A stretch of DNA of 64,000 bases from Butyrivibrio sp. (GTDB lineage Bacteria; Bacillota; Clostridia; Lachnospirales; Lachnospiraceae), in the NCBI GenBank assembly GCA_017615275.1, contig JAGAAO010000035.1, positions 1 through 64,000 of the forward strand, in the 5' to 3' direction. The translations under genes and the position numbers were made by a program. Shown here in pieces: positions 1-8,168 of this stretch; within the stretch, counting starts at the first letter, position 1, and every line of letters starts with the position of its first letter. Below the pieces are notes generated by a model that was not told the origin of the DNA, searched no databases, and saw only the letters and a list, made by a program, of their open reading frames with translations.

Positions 1-115
1 ATTATTACACGATTGTGTTATTATTTTAATGTCGCGTGATAGAGTAAACACTTTTGTAATCCACCGGTGGTGCGCATTTCAGCGAATAACTCGGAATATC
101 AAGGAGTAGGAATAT
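1..115. other. Intergenic start of window
   Basis: No gene is supported here. The stretch holds a small ACAC-gatt-GTGT hairpin near 7-18 followed by an AT-rich run, and a perfect 10-bp palindrome CCACCGGTGG at 61-70. Neither can be assigned a role. The preceding gene lies outside the window. Confidence 0.4.
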
Positions 116-166
116 ATGATTAAGATACTATTCGTATGCCACGGCAGCACAGGTATCACTGTATAA
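116..166 (+). pseudogene. N-terminal remnant of a low-molecular-weight protein tyrosine phosphatase
   Basis: A 16-codon frame starts at ATG 116 behind a good ribosome binding site (AAGGAG, 101-106) and reads MIKILFVCHGSTGITV before TAA. The first ten residues are the classic start of LMW-PTPs, leading into the CxxGxxCRS phosphate-binding loop, but the loop is cut after CHG and everything downstream is missing (the family is about 150 residues). It cannot be an active phosphatase. I infer a deletion that left the start region in place. It ends 20 bp before the next start codon. Confidence 0.6.
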
Positions 167-186
167 TTGAGCATGAGGTGATAAAC

Positions 187-969
187 ATGAAAACAGTTCT
201 TATTACAGGCGCAAGTTCCGGAATAGGTAAGGAGTTTGCCGGAAGATATGCGGAAAAAGGATACAGGCTCATTCTTACGGCAAGAAGAACTGAGATTCTG
301 GATTATATGAAAGAGAAATATGGCGCCGAGTGCAGAGTGATCGCTGCGGATCTCTCCGACGAAGCTCAGTGCAAGAAGCTCCTTCTTGACGTTGCGGATG
401 AGCAGATAGATATTTTCATAAACAATGCAGGTTTTGGAACTGCAGGTAATTTTCTTGAGACAGATCTTGAAAAAGAGATCGCGATGGTAAAGGTAAATGA
501 TATCGCCATGCACATATTGTTCAAGGGCATACTTAAGAAGATGCAGGAAAGAGGAGAGGGAACAATCGTCAATGTGGCTTCGTCTGCGGGACTTCTTCCC
601 GGTGGACCGTATATGGCTACATACTATGCCTCCAAAGCTTATGTTGTTTCAATGACAAGGGCTGTAGCGAGAGAGTTAAAAGAGCTTGGGAGCAAAGTCT
701 ACGTTTGCGCTCTTTGCCCCGGACCTGTGGATACGGAGTTTAACCAAAACGCCGATGTTGTCTTTGCTTTAAAGGGTATCACTGTAGAAAAATGCGTTTC
801 CGCATGTCTTTTTGGCATGAATAGGAAAAAGACAATAATTGTACCTACACTTAGGATGAAAGTGGCAATGGCACTCAGTCATCTCGCTCCGATACCTGTT
901 CTTGTTTCTATGACAGGCGGGCAGCAGAAGAAGAAAATAAAAGACAGGAATGGTACGGGGAAAGCATGA
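187..969 (+). CDS. Short-chain dehydrogenase/reductase (SDR)
   Basis: A 260-residue NAD(P)-dependent oxidoreductase of the classical SDR family. Visible motifs are the cofactor glycine motif TGASSGIG at about residues 6-13, NNAG at about 79-82, the catalytic Ser in NVASSAG and the YxxxK pair in YYASK near 150-155. The start at 187 is chosen because GAGGTG (175-180) sits 6 bp upstream; an earlier in-frame ATG at 136 would run through the upstream remnant. The length is normal. The stop overlaps the next start by 4 bp (ATGA), so it is probably co-transcribed with the nitrilase-family gene. Substrate unknown. Confidence 0.85.
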   Translation: MKTVLITGASSGIGKEFAGRYAEKGYRLILTARRTEILDYMKEKYGAECRVIAADLSDEAQCKKLLLDVADEQIDIFINNAGFGTAGNFLETDLEKEIAMVKVNDIAMHILFKGILKKMQERGEGTIVNVASSAGLLPGGPYMATYYASKAYVVSMTRAVARELKELGSKVYVCALCPGPVDTEFNQNADVVFALKGITVEKCVSACLFGMNRKKTIIVPTLRMKVAMALSHLAPIPVLVSMTGGQQKKKIKDRNGTGKA

Positions 970-1871
970 ATATAAAAATAGGTTTTTTGCAAATACATCC
1001 GGGGGCTGACATCGAGGAAAACCTTGCGTTTGGGAAGAAGGCGTGTGTTGAGGCAAAAGAAAAAGGTGCTGATATAGCTCTTTTCCCTGAGATGTGGAAT
1101 GATGGTTACAGCCTGCCTCAGGATGAGGCAGAGCTTAAAAAGCTGTCTATCTCAAAGAATAGCAAATTTATAGAAGAATTCCGTTCGCTTGCGGCAGAGC
1201 TGCAGATGGCGATAGGAATTACATTTCTTGAGGCAAATGATCCAAAGCCTCTTAATTCCGTGATTTTTTTTGATAAATATGGAAAAGAAATCCTGCATTA
1301 TTCAAAGGTTCACACCTGCGCGTTTGACCTTGAAAAGGTACTTTCGGGCGGCGATGACTACTATACAGCCGAACTGGATTTCGGAAGGGGAACCGTAACG
1401 ATTGGTTCCATGATCTGCTTTGACAGGGAGTTTCCAGAGAGTGCGAGAATACTGATGCTAAAGGGTGCGGAGCTTATCTTGGCGCCAAACGCCTGCGCTA
1501 TGGAAATTAACAGATTGTCCGCAATCAGGACAAGAGCCTACGAGAATATGGTTGCTGTTGCAACTTGCAACTATCCGGAAGGGCATCCTGACTGCAACGG
1601 ACACTCGACACTTTTTGACGGAGTTCCGTGGAATGACAACGGAGTCAGAGATATGTGTGTATTTGAGGCACCCGGCGATTGTGGCGTATACGTCGCCGAA
1701 CTTGATCTTGACAGCTTACGTTCGCACAGAGCGAATGATATAATGGGCGATAAGTATAGAAGACCTGATAGATACGGGATTCTCACAAGTGTTGGAATGG
1801 AAAATACAGGTTCGGAGACTGAAGATGAAGAAAATTTTGTTTATCGGCAACAGCCACACATATATGAATGA
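966..1871 (+). CDS. Carbon-nitrogen hydrolase (nitrilase superfamily)
   Basis: A 301-residue cytosolic amidase-like enzyme. The Glu-Lys-Cys triad is visible: Glu in LFPEMWND (about 41), Lys in HYSKVHTC (about 113) and Cys in MICFDREFPE (about 150), so it should hydrolyse or transfer an amide or nitrile C-N bond. The substrate cannot be read from sequence; omega-amidase or N-carbamoyl-amine hydrolase types are possible. The start overlaps the SDR stop by 4 bp, and the C-terminus overlaps the next gene by 47 bp, which is long for this window. The last 15 residues may therefore be non-essential extension. Confidence 0.85.
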   Translation: MNIKIGFLQIHPGADIEENLAFGKKACVEAKEKGADIALFPEMWNDGYSLPQDEAELKKLSISKNSKFIEEFRSLAAELQMAIGITFLEANDPKPLNSVIFFDKYGKEILHYSKVHTCAFDLEKVLSGGDDYYTAELDFGRGTVTIGSMICFDREFPESARILMLKGAELILAPNACAMEINRLSAIRTRAYENMVAVATCNYPEGHPDCNGHSTLFDGVPWNDNGVRDMCVFEAPGDCGVYVAELDLDSLRSHRANDIMGDKYRRPDRYGILTSVGMENTGSETEDEENFVYRQQPHIYE

Positions 1872-2520
1872 CATGCCCGAGCTGGCAAGGCGCATGATCG
1901 AGGACGTGACTGGTGAAGGGTGTGAAGTTTTTATGCTTGCATATTCCGCGAGACCGCTTAAGTGGCACTTGGAGGAGGAATACTTTGCGGTGAGATTTAA
2001 TATCCTGCATGGTGGGTATGACTACTGCGTTATCCAAGAACAGGCGCATCCGATGCCACTGGAGCAGGATACAATCACATGCGTGAACAGGATAATCAAA
2101 CTATGCAGACAAGTGGGTACGGTTCCAATTATATTTGAAACATGGGCAGAGAAGGCGAAGCCGGAAAATCAGGCAAAGATGAATCAAAGGTACAGGGCAA
2201 TTGCGGAGAAGCAAGGAGTGACATTGGCGCCAATCGGAGAAGTATGGGAGCGCGCTTTGAATTTGCTTTCTGATATGCCTAAGGCTGACCTTTATTATCG
2301 CGACGGCGCTCATGCGTCTGCTGTCGGAGATTATCTTGTTGCGACAGTTCTTACTAAAGTGATTACAGGGAAACTTCCAAAAGAAGATTTTTTGACCGCG
2401 TTTGATTTTAGTCTTCCCGATGATGAATGGTTGCATGTAAAAGAAAATGTGGATGAGGAGACTATTTGCCTGCCGAAAGAGGTGGTGCAGGTGATAAAGG
2501 ACTGCGTAAATGTTGAGTGA
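1825..2520 (+). CDS. SGNH/GDSL-type hydrolase-like protein
   Basis: A 231-residue protein. It opens MKKILFIGNSHTYMND, a block I motif (GNS in place of GDS) carrying the presumed nucleophilic Ser, and closes with DGAHAS near residue 159, the DxxH of block V. These features fit an SGNH-fold esterase or a DUF4886-like relative acting on a small ester or glycan acetyl group. The start at 1825 is preferred because the fold begins there and GGAGA precedes it; the frame is also open upstream to 1789. It lies within the same-strand gene chain and overlaps the nitrilase gene by 47 bp. Confidence 0.75.
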   Translation: MKKILFIGNSHTYMNDMPELARRMIEDVTGEGCEVFMLAYSARPLKWHLEEEYFAVRFNILHGGYDYCVIQEQAHPMPLEQDTITCVNRIIKLCRQVGTVPIIFETWAEKAKPENQAKMNQRYRAIAEKQGVTLAPIGEVWERALNLLSDMPKADLYYRDGAHASAVGDYLVATVLTKVITGKLPKEDFLTAFDFSLPDDEWLHVKENVDEETICLPKEVVQVIKDCVNVE

Positions 2521-2540
2521 AATTTGACCGGAGGAGATAT

Positions 2541-2591
2541 ATGTTAGACAACATAAGAGTGAGGAACGGAGTTGAGTACTACAATAATTGA
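2541..2591 (+). other. Tiny frame with a strong ribosome binding site, probable gene remnant
   Basis: GGAGGAGAT (2530-2538) precedes ATG 2541, which opens a 16-codon frame reading MLDNIRVRNGVEYYNN and then TGA. It overlaps the TTG start of the HD gene in another frame. No family is recognisable. The strong site with almost no reading frame resembles the other start-only remnants here (116, 3574, 23704, 51688). Alternatively it is a leader peptide coupling translation to the HD gene. Confidence 0.35.
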
Positions 2592-3156
2592 AAATGCCAA
2601 AAGTTACATAGAGGAAATTTTCAGAAACAACGCGGATGGACATGACGCTGAGCATTCGAAGCGTGTTTATTCAAATGCAATGAAATTGGCGGATCGTTAT
2701 CCTGAGTGTGACAGTGAGGTTGTCGCGCTTGCGTCTTTGCTCCATGATGTTGATGATCATAAGCTATTTGATACAAAGGATAATGCGAATGCTAGAGCTT
2801 TTCTGACAAGTAATAATATTGAGGAAAAAGAAATAGAGTGGATCTGCGCGATTATTAAAGGAGTTTCTTTTAGCAAGAACAGGGGCAAAAAGCCTGAGAG
2901 CCTTGAAGGACAGATAGTGCAGGATGCGGACAGGCTCGATGCGATTGGCGCTGTTGGCATAGCAAGGACTTTTGCGTATGGCGGAAAAGTCGGAAGATCG
3001 TTGGATGACTCGGTGCAGCATTTTTATGATAAGCTTCTGTTGCTAAAAGACGAGATGAACACCGAAGAAGCTAAGAAAATGGCGCTTCAGCGACATGAGT
3101 ACATCGAAGGTTTTATTGAGGAATTCAAGAAAGAGATAGCAGCACTGAATGACTGA
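2572..3156 (+). CDS. HD-domain phosphohydrolase
   Basis: A 194-residue protein of the HD superfamily (metal-dependent phosphohydrolases). The metal-binding pattern is visible as His in HDAEHSKRV, the HD pair in LLHDVDDHK and a later Asp in QDADRLDAIGA, matching the YedJ/YpgQ-like clade that often acts on nucleotides. The start is TTG at 2572 behind GAGGAACGGAG; no in-frame ATG precedes the domain. It is 21 bp upstream of the VOC gene. Physiological substrate unknown; damaged or modified nucleotides are a reasonable guess given the Nudix and nucleosidase neighbours. Confidence 0.8.
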   Translation: MSTTIIENAKSYIEEIFRNNADGHDAEHSKRVYSNAMKLADRYPECDSEVVALASLLHDVDDHKLFDTKDNANARAFLTSNNIEEKEIEWICAIIKGVSFSKNRGKKPESLEGQIVQDADRLDAIGAVGIARTFAYGGKVGRSLDDSVQHFYDKLLLLKDEMNTEEAKKMALQRHEYIEGFIEEFKKEIAALND

Positions 3157-3177
3157 TTTTATCTATGGAGGCAGCAT

Positions 3178-3561
3178 ATGAAGATAGAGCATGTTGCAAT
3201 GTATGTCAATGATTTGGAAGAGGCAAGGGATTTCTTTGTGAAATATCTTGGCGGAACATCCAATGACGGTTATCATAATGAAAAAACAGATTTTAGATCG
3301 TACTTCGTTTCTTTTGATGATGGTGCGAGACTGGAACTTATGAACAAGCTTGATATGTATGATATGGAGAAGCCGCTTAATCGAACGGGGCTTATTCATA
3401 TAGCTTTTTCTGTAGGAAGTAAGGAGAAAGTTGATGAGCTGACGGAGAATCTCAAAGCTGCCGGATACGATGTTGTCAGCGGCCCACGCACTACGGGTGA
3501 CGGCTACTACGAGAGCTGTATCGTGGGAATTGAAGGAAACCAGATTGAGATTACGGTGTGA
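3178..3561 (+). CDS. VOC-family (glyoxalase/dioxygenase fold) protein
   Basis: A 127-residue protein with the paired beta-alpha-beta-beta-beta repeats of the vicinal-oxygen-chelate family. The N-terminal half begins [10 protein letters not shown] with a metal-ligand His at residue 5 and a Glu in ARLELMN; the C-terminal half has LIHIAFSV and NQIEITV, supplying the second His and Glu. All four expected ligands are present, so it is probably a metal enzyme such as a lyase, isomerase or thiol transferase. GGAGGCAGCAT precedes the ATG. It is a single-domain unit that would work as a dimer. Substrate unknown. Confidence 0.8.
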   Translation: MKIEHVAMYVNDLEEARDFFVKYLGGTSNDGYHNEKTDFRSYFVSFDDGARLELMNKLDMYDMEKPLNRTGLIHIAFSVGSKEKVDELTENLKAAGYDVVSGPRTTGDGYYESCIVGIEGNQIEITV

Positions 3562-3573
3562 CTGGAGGCATAT

Positions 3574-3762
3574 ATGTTTAGAAAAATGAGAAGATTCAAT
3601 CAGCAGATTACTGATGAAGAATGTATAGAGGTTCTAAGGAACACCAAGAGAGGCGTGCTTTCTCTTATGGGCGATGAGGGGTATCCTTACGGAGTGCCAC
3701 ATGACGGGAAAGAGAGTCAAAGAGGAGTGATTAAGAAAAATGAAGTTTTATGTGGATTTTGA
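3574..3762 (+). pseudogene. Internally deleted pyridoxamine 5'-phosphate oxidase-like flavoprotein
   Basis: The first 45 residues, with segments such as MRRFNQQITDEECIEVL and KRGVLSLMGDEGYPYG, are typical of FMN-binding PNPOx/NimA-like proteins, normally about 155 residues. After YPYGVP the frame jumps to HDGKESQRGVIKK, which resembles the usual C-terminal HITGKES... tail, so the middle (flavin-binding core) seems to have been deleted in frame or nearly so. The 62-residue product overlaps the next gene by 23 bp. It keeps a good start (GGAGGCATAT before ATG) but cannot fold as the enzyme. Confidence 0.65.
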
Positions 3763-4339
3763 TGACTGTCTTTGCGAGACGGCAAGGGCATTTACAGTGC
3801 TTGTAAAAAGACTTTTCGGAAAAGATGTTCCGTATGAGAAGGTGCATTTTTTTAACCTGCAACAGTCTTTTGAACTTACTGATGATGAGTATGAAAAGCT
3901 GATGCTTGAGGGACATCGCACTAAGGAACTTCTTGCATATGATGAAACTCCCGGGGCGTCTGAAGTTTTGAATGAGCTTATCGATAAGGGACATGAGGTC
4001 TTTGTTATAACGGGACGTCCGGCTAGTTCTTATGATGCGTCGCGCAGATGGCTGGATGAACATGGGCTTGAGCGCGCCACACTTTTTTGCCTGAACAAGT
4101 ACGGAAGGGACTCTTTTATCAAGAACAGCGATTTCAATCTGGAGCTCGATGATTACTACAAGATGAGTTTTGACTACGCGATTGAGGACTCGCCGATGGC
4201 ATTCAAATTTTTTGACCATTTGCCGGAGCTTAAAGTGCTGGTCGTTGACAGACCATGGAACCGGGAGTGCGAGTTGCCGGGAGAAAATTATACTAGATGC
4301 TCTGATTGGAAAACGATACGTGAAAAGATTGCAGACTAA
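3740..4339 (+). CDS. HAD-superfamily 5'-nucleotidase-like phosphatase
   Basis: A 199-residue HAD hydrolase. Motif I is FYVDFDDCLCET (nucleophile Asp and acid/base Asp), motif II is FVITGRPAS, and the acidic motif IV is in YAIEDSPMAFKFF. The small helical cap, LDDYYKM and overall length resemble the NT5C deoxynucleotidase type. It probably dephosphorylates nucleotides or another small phosphate. The start at 3740 is the only ATG that keeps motif I at the N-terminus; GAGG lies about 14 bp upstream, in the end of the PNPOx remnant. Confidence 0.75.
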   Translation: MKFYVDFDDCLCETARAFTVLVKRLFGKDVPYEKVHFFNLQQSFELTDDEYEKLMLEGHRTKELLAYDETPGASEVLNELIDKGHEVFVITGRPASSYDASRRWLDEHGLERATLFCLNKYGRDSFIKNSDFNLELDDYYKMSFDYAIEDSPMAFKFFDHLPELKVLVVDRPWNRECELPGENYTRCSDWKTIREKIAD

Positions 4340-4360
4340 AGCAATCAGCGAGGAAAACTG

Positions 4361-5194
4361 ATGGAGTATAAGACAATAAACGGGGTTGGCGGAGAAGTGC
4401 ATTACTGGATCTCTCGGCCAAAAGAGACATCAAAGGGAACTATAGTTTTTACTCACGGAGTTACTGCGGATCATACAATGTTTGAGAAGCAGGTAGATTT
4501 TTTTGAAAAGGAATATACTGTAATCACATGGGATGTGCCGCTTCATGGGCTTTCTGTAGATTACAGGGATTTTTCTTTTGAAAATACTGCAAAGGATCTT
4601 AACAGCATATTGGAGCAGGAGGCCGTGGAATCTGCGGCACTGGTAGGCATGTCGCTAGGCGGGTATCCGTCGCAGATGTTTGCTCATATGTATCCCAAAA
4701 AAGCGCAATGTTTCATAGCGCTTGATACAACACCTTTTGGAAAAAAATATTATTCTAAGTTTGATCTGTGGTGCCTTTCGAAGGTTAAGCCGATGGCACG
4801 GATGTTCACTGATAAAGCGCTTCGAAAGAGCATGGCGAGATCCATATCGCTGACGGATTATTCATATAATAAAATGCTCGAGATTTTGGCTCCTATGTCA
4901 AAAGCGCAGATCATTGAGCAGATGGACGTTGCGTACGGAAAGTTTGCGCAGGAAAACAGAGATGTTGACCTAATTTGTCCTGTACTTATTTTGCTTGGCG
5001 ATAAGGACAGAACAGGGAAAGTCCCACAGTATTGCAAGGCTTGGGCAAAGAATACCGGCTACCCGTTTCACATCATTGAGAATGCGTCACATTTTTCGAA
5101 CGGCGACAACGCGGAGCAGGTAAATAAAGAGATTAAGGAGTTTTTGGACTCGCTGGGACGGAGGCAGAATGAAACTGGTTTTTCCAAGGATTGA
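4361..5194 (+). CDS. Alpha/beta-hydrolase fold protein
   Basis: A 277-residue cytosolic alpha/beta hydrolase. The nucleophile elbow is GMSLGGY (about 105), the acid is in LLGDKDRTG and the catalytic His in NASHFSNGDN; the oxyanion region is FTHGVTADHTMF. All triad members are in order, so it should be active as an esterase, lactonase or similar. GAGGAAAACTG gives the ribosome site. The next gene starts 26 bp before its stop, implying translational coupling. Substrate not predictable. Confidence 0.8.
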   Translation: MEYKTINGVGGEVHYWISRPKETSKGTIVFTHGVTADHTMFEKQVDFFEKEYTVITWDVPLHGLSVDYRDFSFENTAKDLNSILEQEAVESAALVGMSLGGYPSQMFAHMYPKKAQCFIALDTTPFGKKYYSKFDLWCLSKVKPMARMFTDKALRKSMARSISLTDYSYNKMLEILAPMSKAQIIEQMDVAYGKFAQENRDVDLICPVLILLGDKDRTGKVPQYCKAWAKNTGYPFHIIENASHFSNGDNAEQVNKEIKEFLDSLGRRQNETGFSKD

Positions 5195-5702
5195 ATATAA
5201 AGAAAAAGCGATTGATTACATAAATGAATTCTATGAGTATGGTTCTGTGATAAACGGAGCCGGCGGTCTTGATCATTATTTAAAAGAATCAACATATGAA
5301 GATTGGCTTGAAAATGTGATTAGCTATATTGATATTGCCAATACTGCCGATTTTGACGTGCCGAGGATTACGTATTTTTGTGTGAGAGAAGAGGATGATA
5401 GGATAATTGGGATGATTAATTTGCGCCTCACCTTAAAGAATTTCAAGAAAAAAGACGCAGGTCATATCGGCTATTCGGTCAGACCGACCGAGAGACGCAA
5501 GCATTACGCTACGGATATTCTTTCCGAGGCGCTTAAGATCTACGACAGAATGGGAATTGAAGAAGTTTTTGTTTCCTGCGAAAGAGACAACGTTGCCTCC
5601 GCCGGTGTAATCATGAAATGTGGCGGTGTGCTGAAAGACGAGTTCTTCAGCGAAGTGTATGAGAAAGATTTGAAGATGTTTGTGATTAAGCAGGGTAAGT
5701 AA
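5169..5702 (+). CDS. GNAT-family N-acetyltransferase
   Basis: A 177-residue acetyl-CoA-dependent acetyltransferase. Motif A is the stretch GHIGYSVRPTERRKHYA, where RRKHYA occupies the pyrophosphate-binding RxxGxG position but with non-glycine residues. Motif B follows in VSCERDNVASAGVIMKCGG. The pattern matches clostridial GNATs acting on small molecules rather than ribosomal proteins. The start overlaps the hydrolase gene by 26 bp and has GGAGG (5160-5164) in place. It is one of four GNAT genes in the first 12.3 kb. Confidence 0.75.
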   Translation: MKLVFPRIEYKEKAIDYINEFYEYGSVINGAGGLDHYLKESTYEDWLENVISYIDIANTADFDVPRITYFCVREEDDRIIGMINLRLTLKNFKKKDAGHIGYSVRPTERRKHYATDILSEALKIYDRMGIEEVFVSCERDNVASAGVIMKCGGVLKDEFFSEVYEKDLKMFVIKQGK

Positions 5703-5727
5703 AAGTGGAAACAGAGGGAGGAGAGAA

Positions 5728-6096
5728 ATGGGATTCTGGATTTTTGTGCTGATATCGGAGTTGCTTTGTCCGGGAATTATGATTTTCTTTGGGAAAAAGT
5801 TTATGAAGAAAGCGCCCAAACACATAAACAATGCGTTTGGATATAGGACAAAACGCTCTATGCAAAATAAAGATACGTGGGCTTTTGCGCATAGTTATTT
5901 CGGAAAGATATGGTATATCTGTGGATTGGCTTTGCTTCCTATCACTATAATTCCCATGTTTTTTATGTTGGGCAAAGATTATGATCAAATTGGAAATTTT
6001 TGCACAAGTATTATTTTTGTTCAGATGATTCTGCTTATTGGGGCGATAGCTCCGACAGAGTATGCGCTTTCCAAGAGATTTAGCAAGCGGGGATAA
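5728..6096 (+). CDS. Small SdpI-type membrane protein
   Basis: A 122-residue integral membrane protein with three predicted segments (residues about 2-22, 58-80 and 92-112). The loop NNAFGYRTKRSMQNKDTW is the SdpI-domain signature (N-x-x-GYRT-x-x-S-x-x-N-x-x-x-W) also seen in the 30.6-kb SdpI gene. It lacks the N-terminal DUF1648 region, so it is the short form. SdpI proteins give immunity to or sense peptide toxins in Bacillus; a similar role here is only inferred. GGGAGGAG precedes the start. Confidence 0.7.
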   Translation: MGFWIFVLISELLCPGIMIFFGKKFMKKAPKHINNAFGYRTKRSMQNKDTWAFAHSYFGKIWYICGLALLPITIIPMFFMLGKDYDQIGNFCTSIIFVQMILLIGAIAPTEYALSKRFSKRG

Positions 6097-6173
6097 AAGA
6101 TGGCGAAGCAAAATCAAGGCGTCGTAAATAGTGTGCAAGTAAAACGTTCGATGAGCATGAGGAGAGATAATCT

Positions 6174-6923
6174 ATGTTAAATGACTTTTATGATATTGAT
6201 ACGGAACCTGTTGTGCAATTGGCTGCGTTTTATGGAAGTCCAAAAGAAATAGTAGAAAAGTGCATCATTGTTTTTTCAAAGGAAATACATGAGTATCTTT
6301 TAAAAAATTATGAGTGCAGAGAAATCGGACTGATCACCGCATGCAATGGGAACACGCCAATCTACGCCATGAACATTGGTGATGAAGAAGTAGCTTTTTA
6401 TTTGACGGGTATAGGATCTGCGGTTGCATCCGGAACATGTTATGAGGTCCATTGGCAGACCGGAGCAAAGAAGTTTGTGATGTTTGGTTCTTGCGGAAGC
6501 CTGGATAATGAGAAGACGGATGGAAAGTTTATCATTCCTACACAATCGTACAGAGGTGAAGGATGCTCATTTTACTATGCACCCGCTTCGGATTACATTG
6601 ATATAACAAATAGTGATAAACTGGCTGAGATATTCAGTGAACTGAATGTGCCACATGTTCAAGGACGCATCTGGACGACTGATTCTATGATTAGAGAAAC
6701 AAAAGGATTGGTGGCAAAAAGACGAGAAGAAGGCTGTGTTGCTGTGGAAATGGAAATAGCCGGAGTTCAGGCTTTGTGCTCTTTCTATGGACTGGAGTTG
6801 TTTTGCTTTTTGGAAGCGGGAGATGTCCTTTCAGACAGTGGATATGAAATAGAAGGGCTCAATGACGCCAACCATAGCATTGGCAAGCTCTTTGTTGCGA
6901 TGGAAGTGCTAAAGAGGATATAA
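6174..6923 (+). CDS. Nucleoside phosphorylase
   Basis: A 249-residue member of the PNP/UDP phosphorylase superfamily (NP-I). Visible features are the glycine-rich turn YLTGIGSAVASGTCYE, FGSCGSL for phosphate and ribose contacts, and CVAVEMEIAGVQA, the conserved E-M-E ribose-binding motif. The late GLNDANHS would carry the base-contact Asp. It should cleave nucleosides with phosphate in purine or pyrimidine salvage. AGGAGAGAT precedes the ATG. A C-terminal fragment of a close relative lies at 43318-43508. Confidence 0.8.
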   Translation: MLNDFYDIDTEPVVQLAAFYGSPKEIVEKCIIVFSKEIHEYLLKNYECREIGLITACNGNTPIYAMNIGDEEVAFYLTGIGSAVASGTCYEVHWQTGAKKFVMFGSCGSLDNEKTDGKFIIPTQSYRGEGCSFYYAPASDYIDITNSDKLAEIFSELNVPHVQGRIWTTDSMIRETKGLVAKRREEGCVAVEMEIAGVQALCSFYGLELFCFLEAGDVLSDSGYEIEGLNDANHSIGKLFVAMEVLKRI

Positions 6924-6953
6924 ACTTAATCAATGATATTAAACGGAGAAGTA

Positions 6954-7550
6954 ATGGCAGAAGAATTATTTGATATAGTTGACGAAAACGGCAATCCCAC
7001 AGGCGAGATAGTTTCTCGCTCCGAAGCTCATGCAAACGGGATCAGGCATAGAACTGCGCATATCTGGGTCGTTCGTGACAATGATGGAAAGCCTGAAGTT
7101 TTATTGCAAAAGAGGGCGATGAATAAGGATTCTTTTCCGGGACGTTACGATACTTCTTCCGCAGGCCATATCCAGGCGGGAGATGAGCCACTTGAATCCG
7201 CAATCAGAGAATTGTCGGAGGAACTTGGGATTGTGGCAATGGCAGAGCAGCTGCATTTTGCGGGAACTTTTCAGATTCAGTATGAAAAAGAATTCTATGG
7301 CAAGATGTTCAAAGACAGTGAGATTGCCTTTGTTTATGTTTATAAAGAGCATGTTGATATAAACAAGCTTTCAATTCAAAAAGAGGAACTTGATTCCGTG
7401 GAGTGGTTCGATTTAGAAGAAGTCTACAATGCATGCCTTCCGCCACGTGATGAGAAGTTCTGCGTCCCCATGGGAGGACTGGAGATACTGCGGAGTTATT
7501 GTAATGGCTATGATAAGAGGTATTGCAGCATAGGGGAGAGTGGATTATGA
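6954..7550 (+). CDS. Nudix hydrolase, IPP-isomerase-like
   Basis: A 198-residue Nudix protein. The box is complete: GHIQAGDEPLESAIRE followed by LSEELGI gives the Gx5Ex7REUxEExGU pattern. The N-terminal FDIVDENGNPTGEIVSR and the RTAHIWVV strand place it with YfcD-type, isopentenyl-diphosphate-isomerase-like Nudix proteins. It lacks the full IDI active-site set, so a housecleaning role on nucleotide diphosphates is more likely. The start at 6954 uses GGAGA (6944-6948); a further in-frame ATG at 6933 has no site. It overlaps the next start by ATGA. Confidence 0.8.
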   Translation: MAEELFDIVDENGNPTGEIVSRSEAHANGIRHRTAHIWVVRDNDGKPEVLLQKRAMNKDSFPGRYDTSSAGHIQAGDEPLESAIRELSEELGIVAMAEQLHFAGTFQIQYEKEFYGKMFKDSEIAFVYVYKEHVDINKLSIQKEELDSVEWFDLEEVYNACLPPRDEKFCVPMGGLEILRSYCNGYDKRYCSIGESGL

Positions 7551-7921
7551 GGTATATGAGGATACAGGGGCGTGAGGATTCATACGTTACTAAATATCCC
7601 AAGGGTGTATTTAGTTTGTGCTGGAACTTAATAAGAGATGATGTTCTTGAACCGGAAGAAAAAGAAATGTTTATTTCAATTGATAATTGGTTTAAAGAAA
7701 ACCTTCCTGAACCTGAACCGTGTAAGAACCATGAGAAGGTAATAACTTTTTTCAAGTGTGGAAGCACATCGGAAATGTATGAAAAACTTAAGCCGGCAAT
7801 TGCTTTATTGAACAAATATAATACGCCCTATGATGTTGTATATACAGATTTTATTGGAACAGTTGTTTATGAAGATAATTGGCAAGTGGCAGTTAGAGTG
7901 GAAGATGGAAAAATGATTTAA
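7547..7921 (+). CDS. Conserved hypothetical protein
   Basis: A 124-residue soluble protein I cannot assign. It is rich in aromatic residues and charge (MRYMRIQGRED, FSLCWNLIRDD, NWFKENLPEPEPCKNH, DNWQVAVRV), with no signal peptide or membrane segment, and reads like a compact alpha/beta fold. The start at 7547 gives the ATGA overlap with the Nudix stop and follows GGGGAGAGTGG. An earlier ATG at 7523 is in frame but lies inside the Nudix gene. Its coupling to that gene suggests a joint function. Confidence 0.6.
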   Translation: MRYMRIQGREDSYVTKYPKGVFSLCWNLIRDDVLEPEEKEMFISIDNWFKENLPEPEPCKNHEKVITFFKCGSTSEMYEKLKPAIALLNKYNTPYDVVYTDFIGTVVYEDNWQVAVRVEDGKMI

Positions 7922-7940
7922 GTTTTAACTGGAAAAATTA

Positions 7941-8168
7941 TTGTCAAAGCCGACGCCAACAAGTTTTACCATCCGAGAACTTGATGCCCTCATGAAGCAG
8001 TGTGGGTGTGAGAAATTTGAAGGTGGAAGAGGTTCCGGGATTGGGTATTTTCACTTGGAAACCAAGCGAATCCTTCAATTTGATGGACCGCATCCGGGAA
8101 ATGAATTATATAGGTATCATGTTAAAATGGTTATAGCTTTTTTGAAGGAAGTAGGTGAGATAGAATGA
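7941..8168 (+). CDS. hicA: HicA-family mRNA interferase (toxin), TTG start
   Basis: A 75-residue protein. The C-terminal GPHPGNELYRYHVKMVIAFL is the HicA fold signature of the PHPGNEL subfamily, and the N-terminal FTIRELDALMKQCG is the first helix. In canonical HicA the catalytic His follows GS (GSHH); here the motif reads GRGSGIGYFH, so the usual His is absent and another residue must act, or activity is reduced. The start is TTG at 7941 with only a weak upstream site. Low toxin translation next to a strong antitoxin site is sensible. The stop overlaps hicB by 4 bp. Confidence 0.75.
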   Translation: MSKPTPTSFTIRELDALMKQCGCEKFEGGRGSGIGYFHLETKRILQFDGPHPGNELYRYHVKMVIAFLKEVGEIE

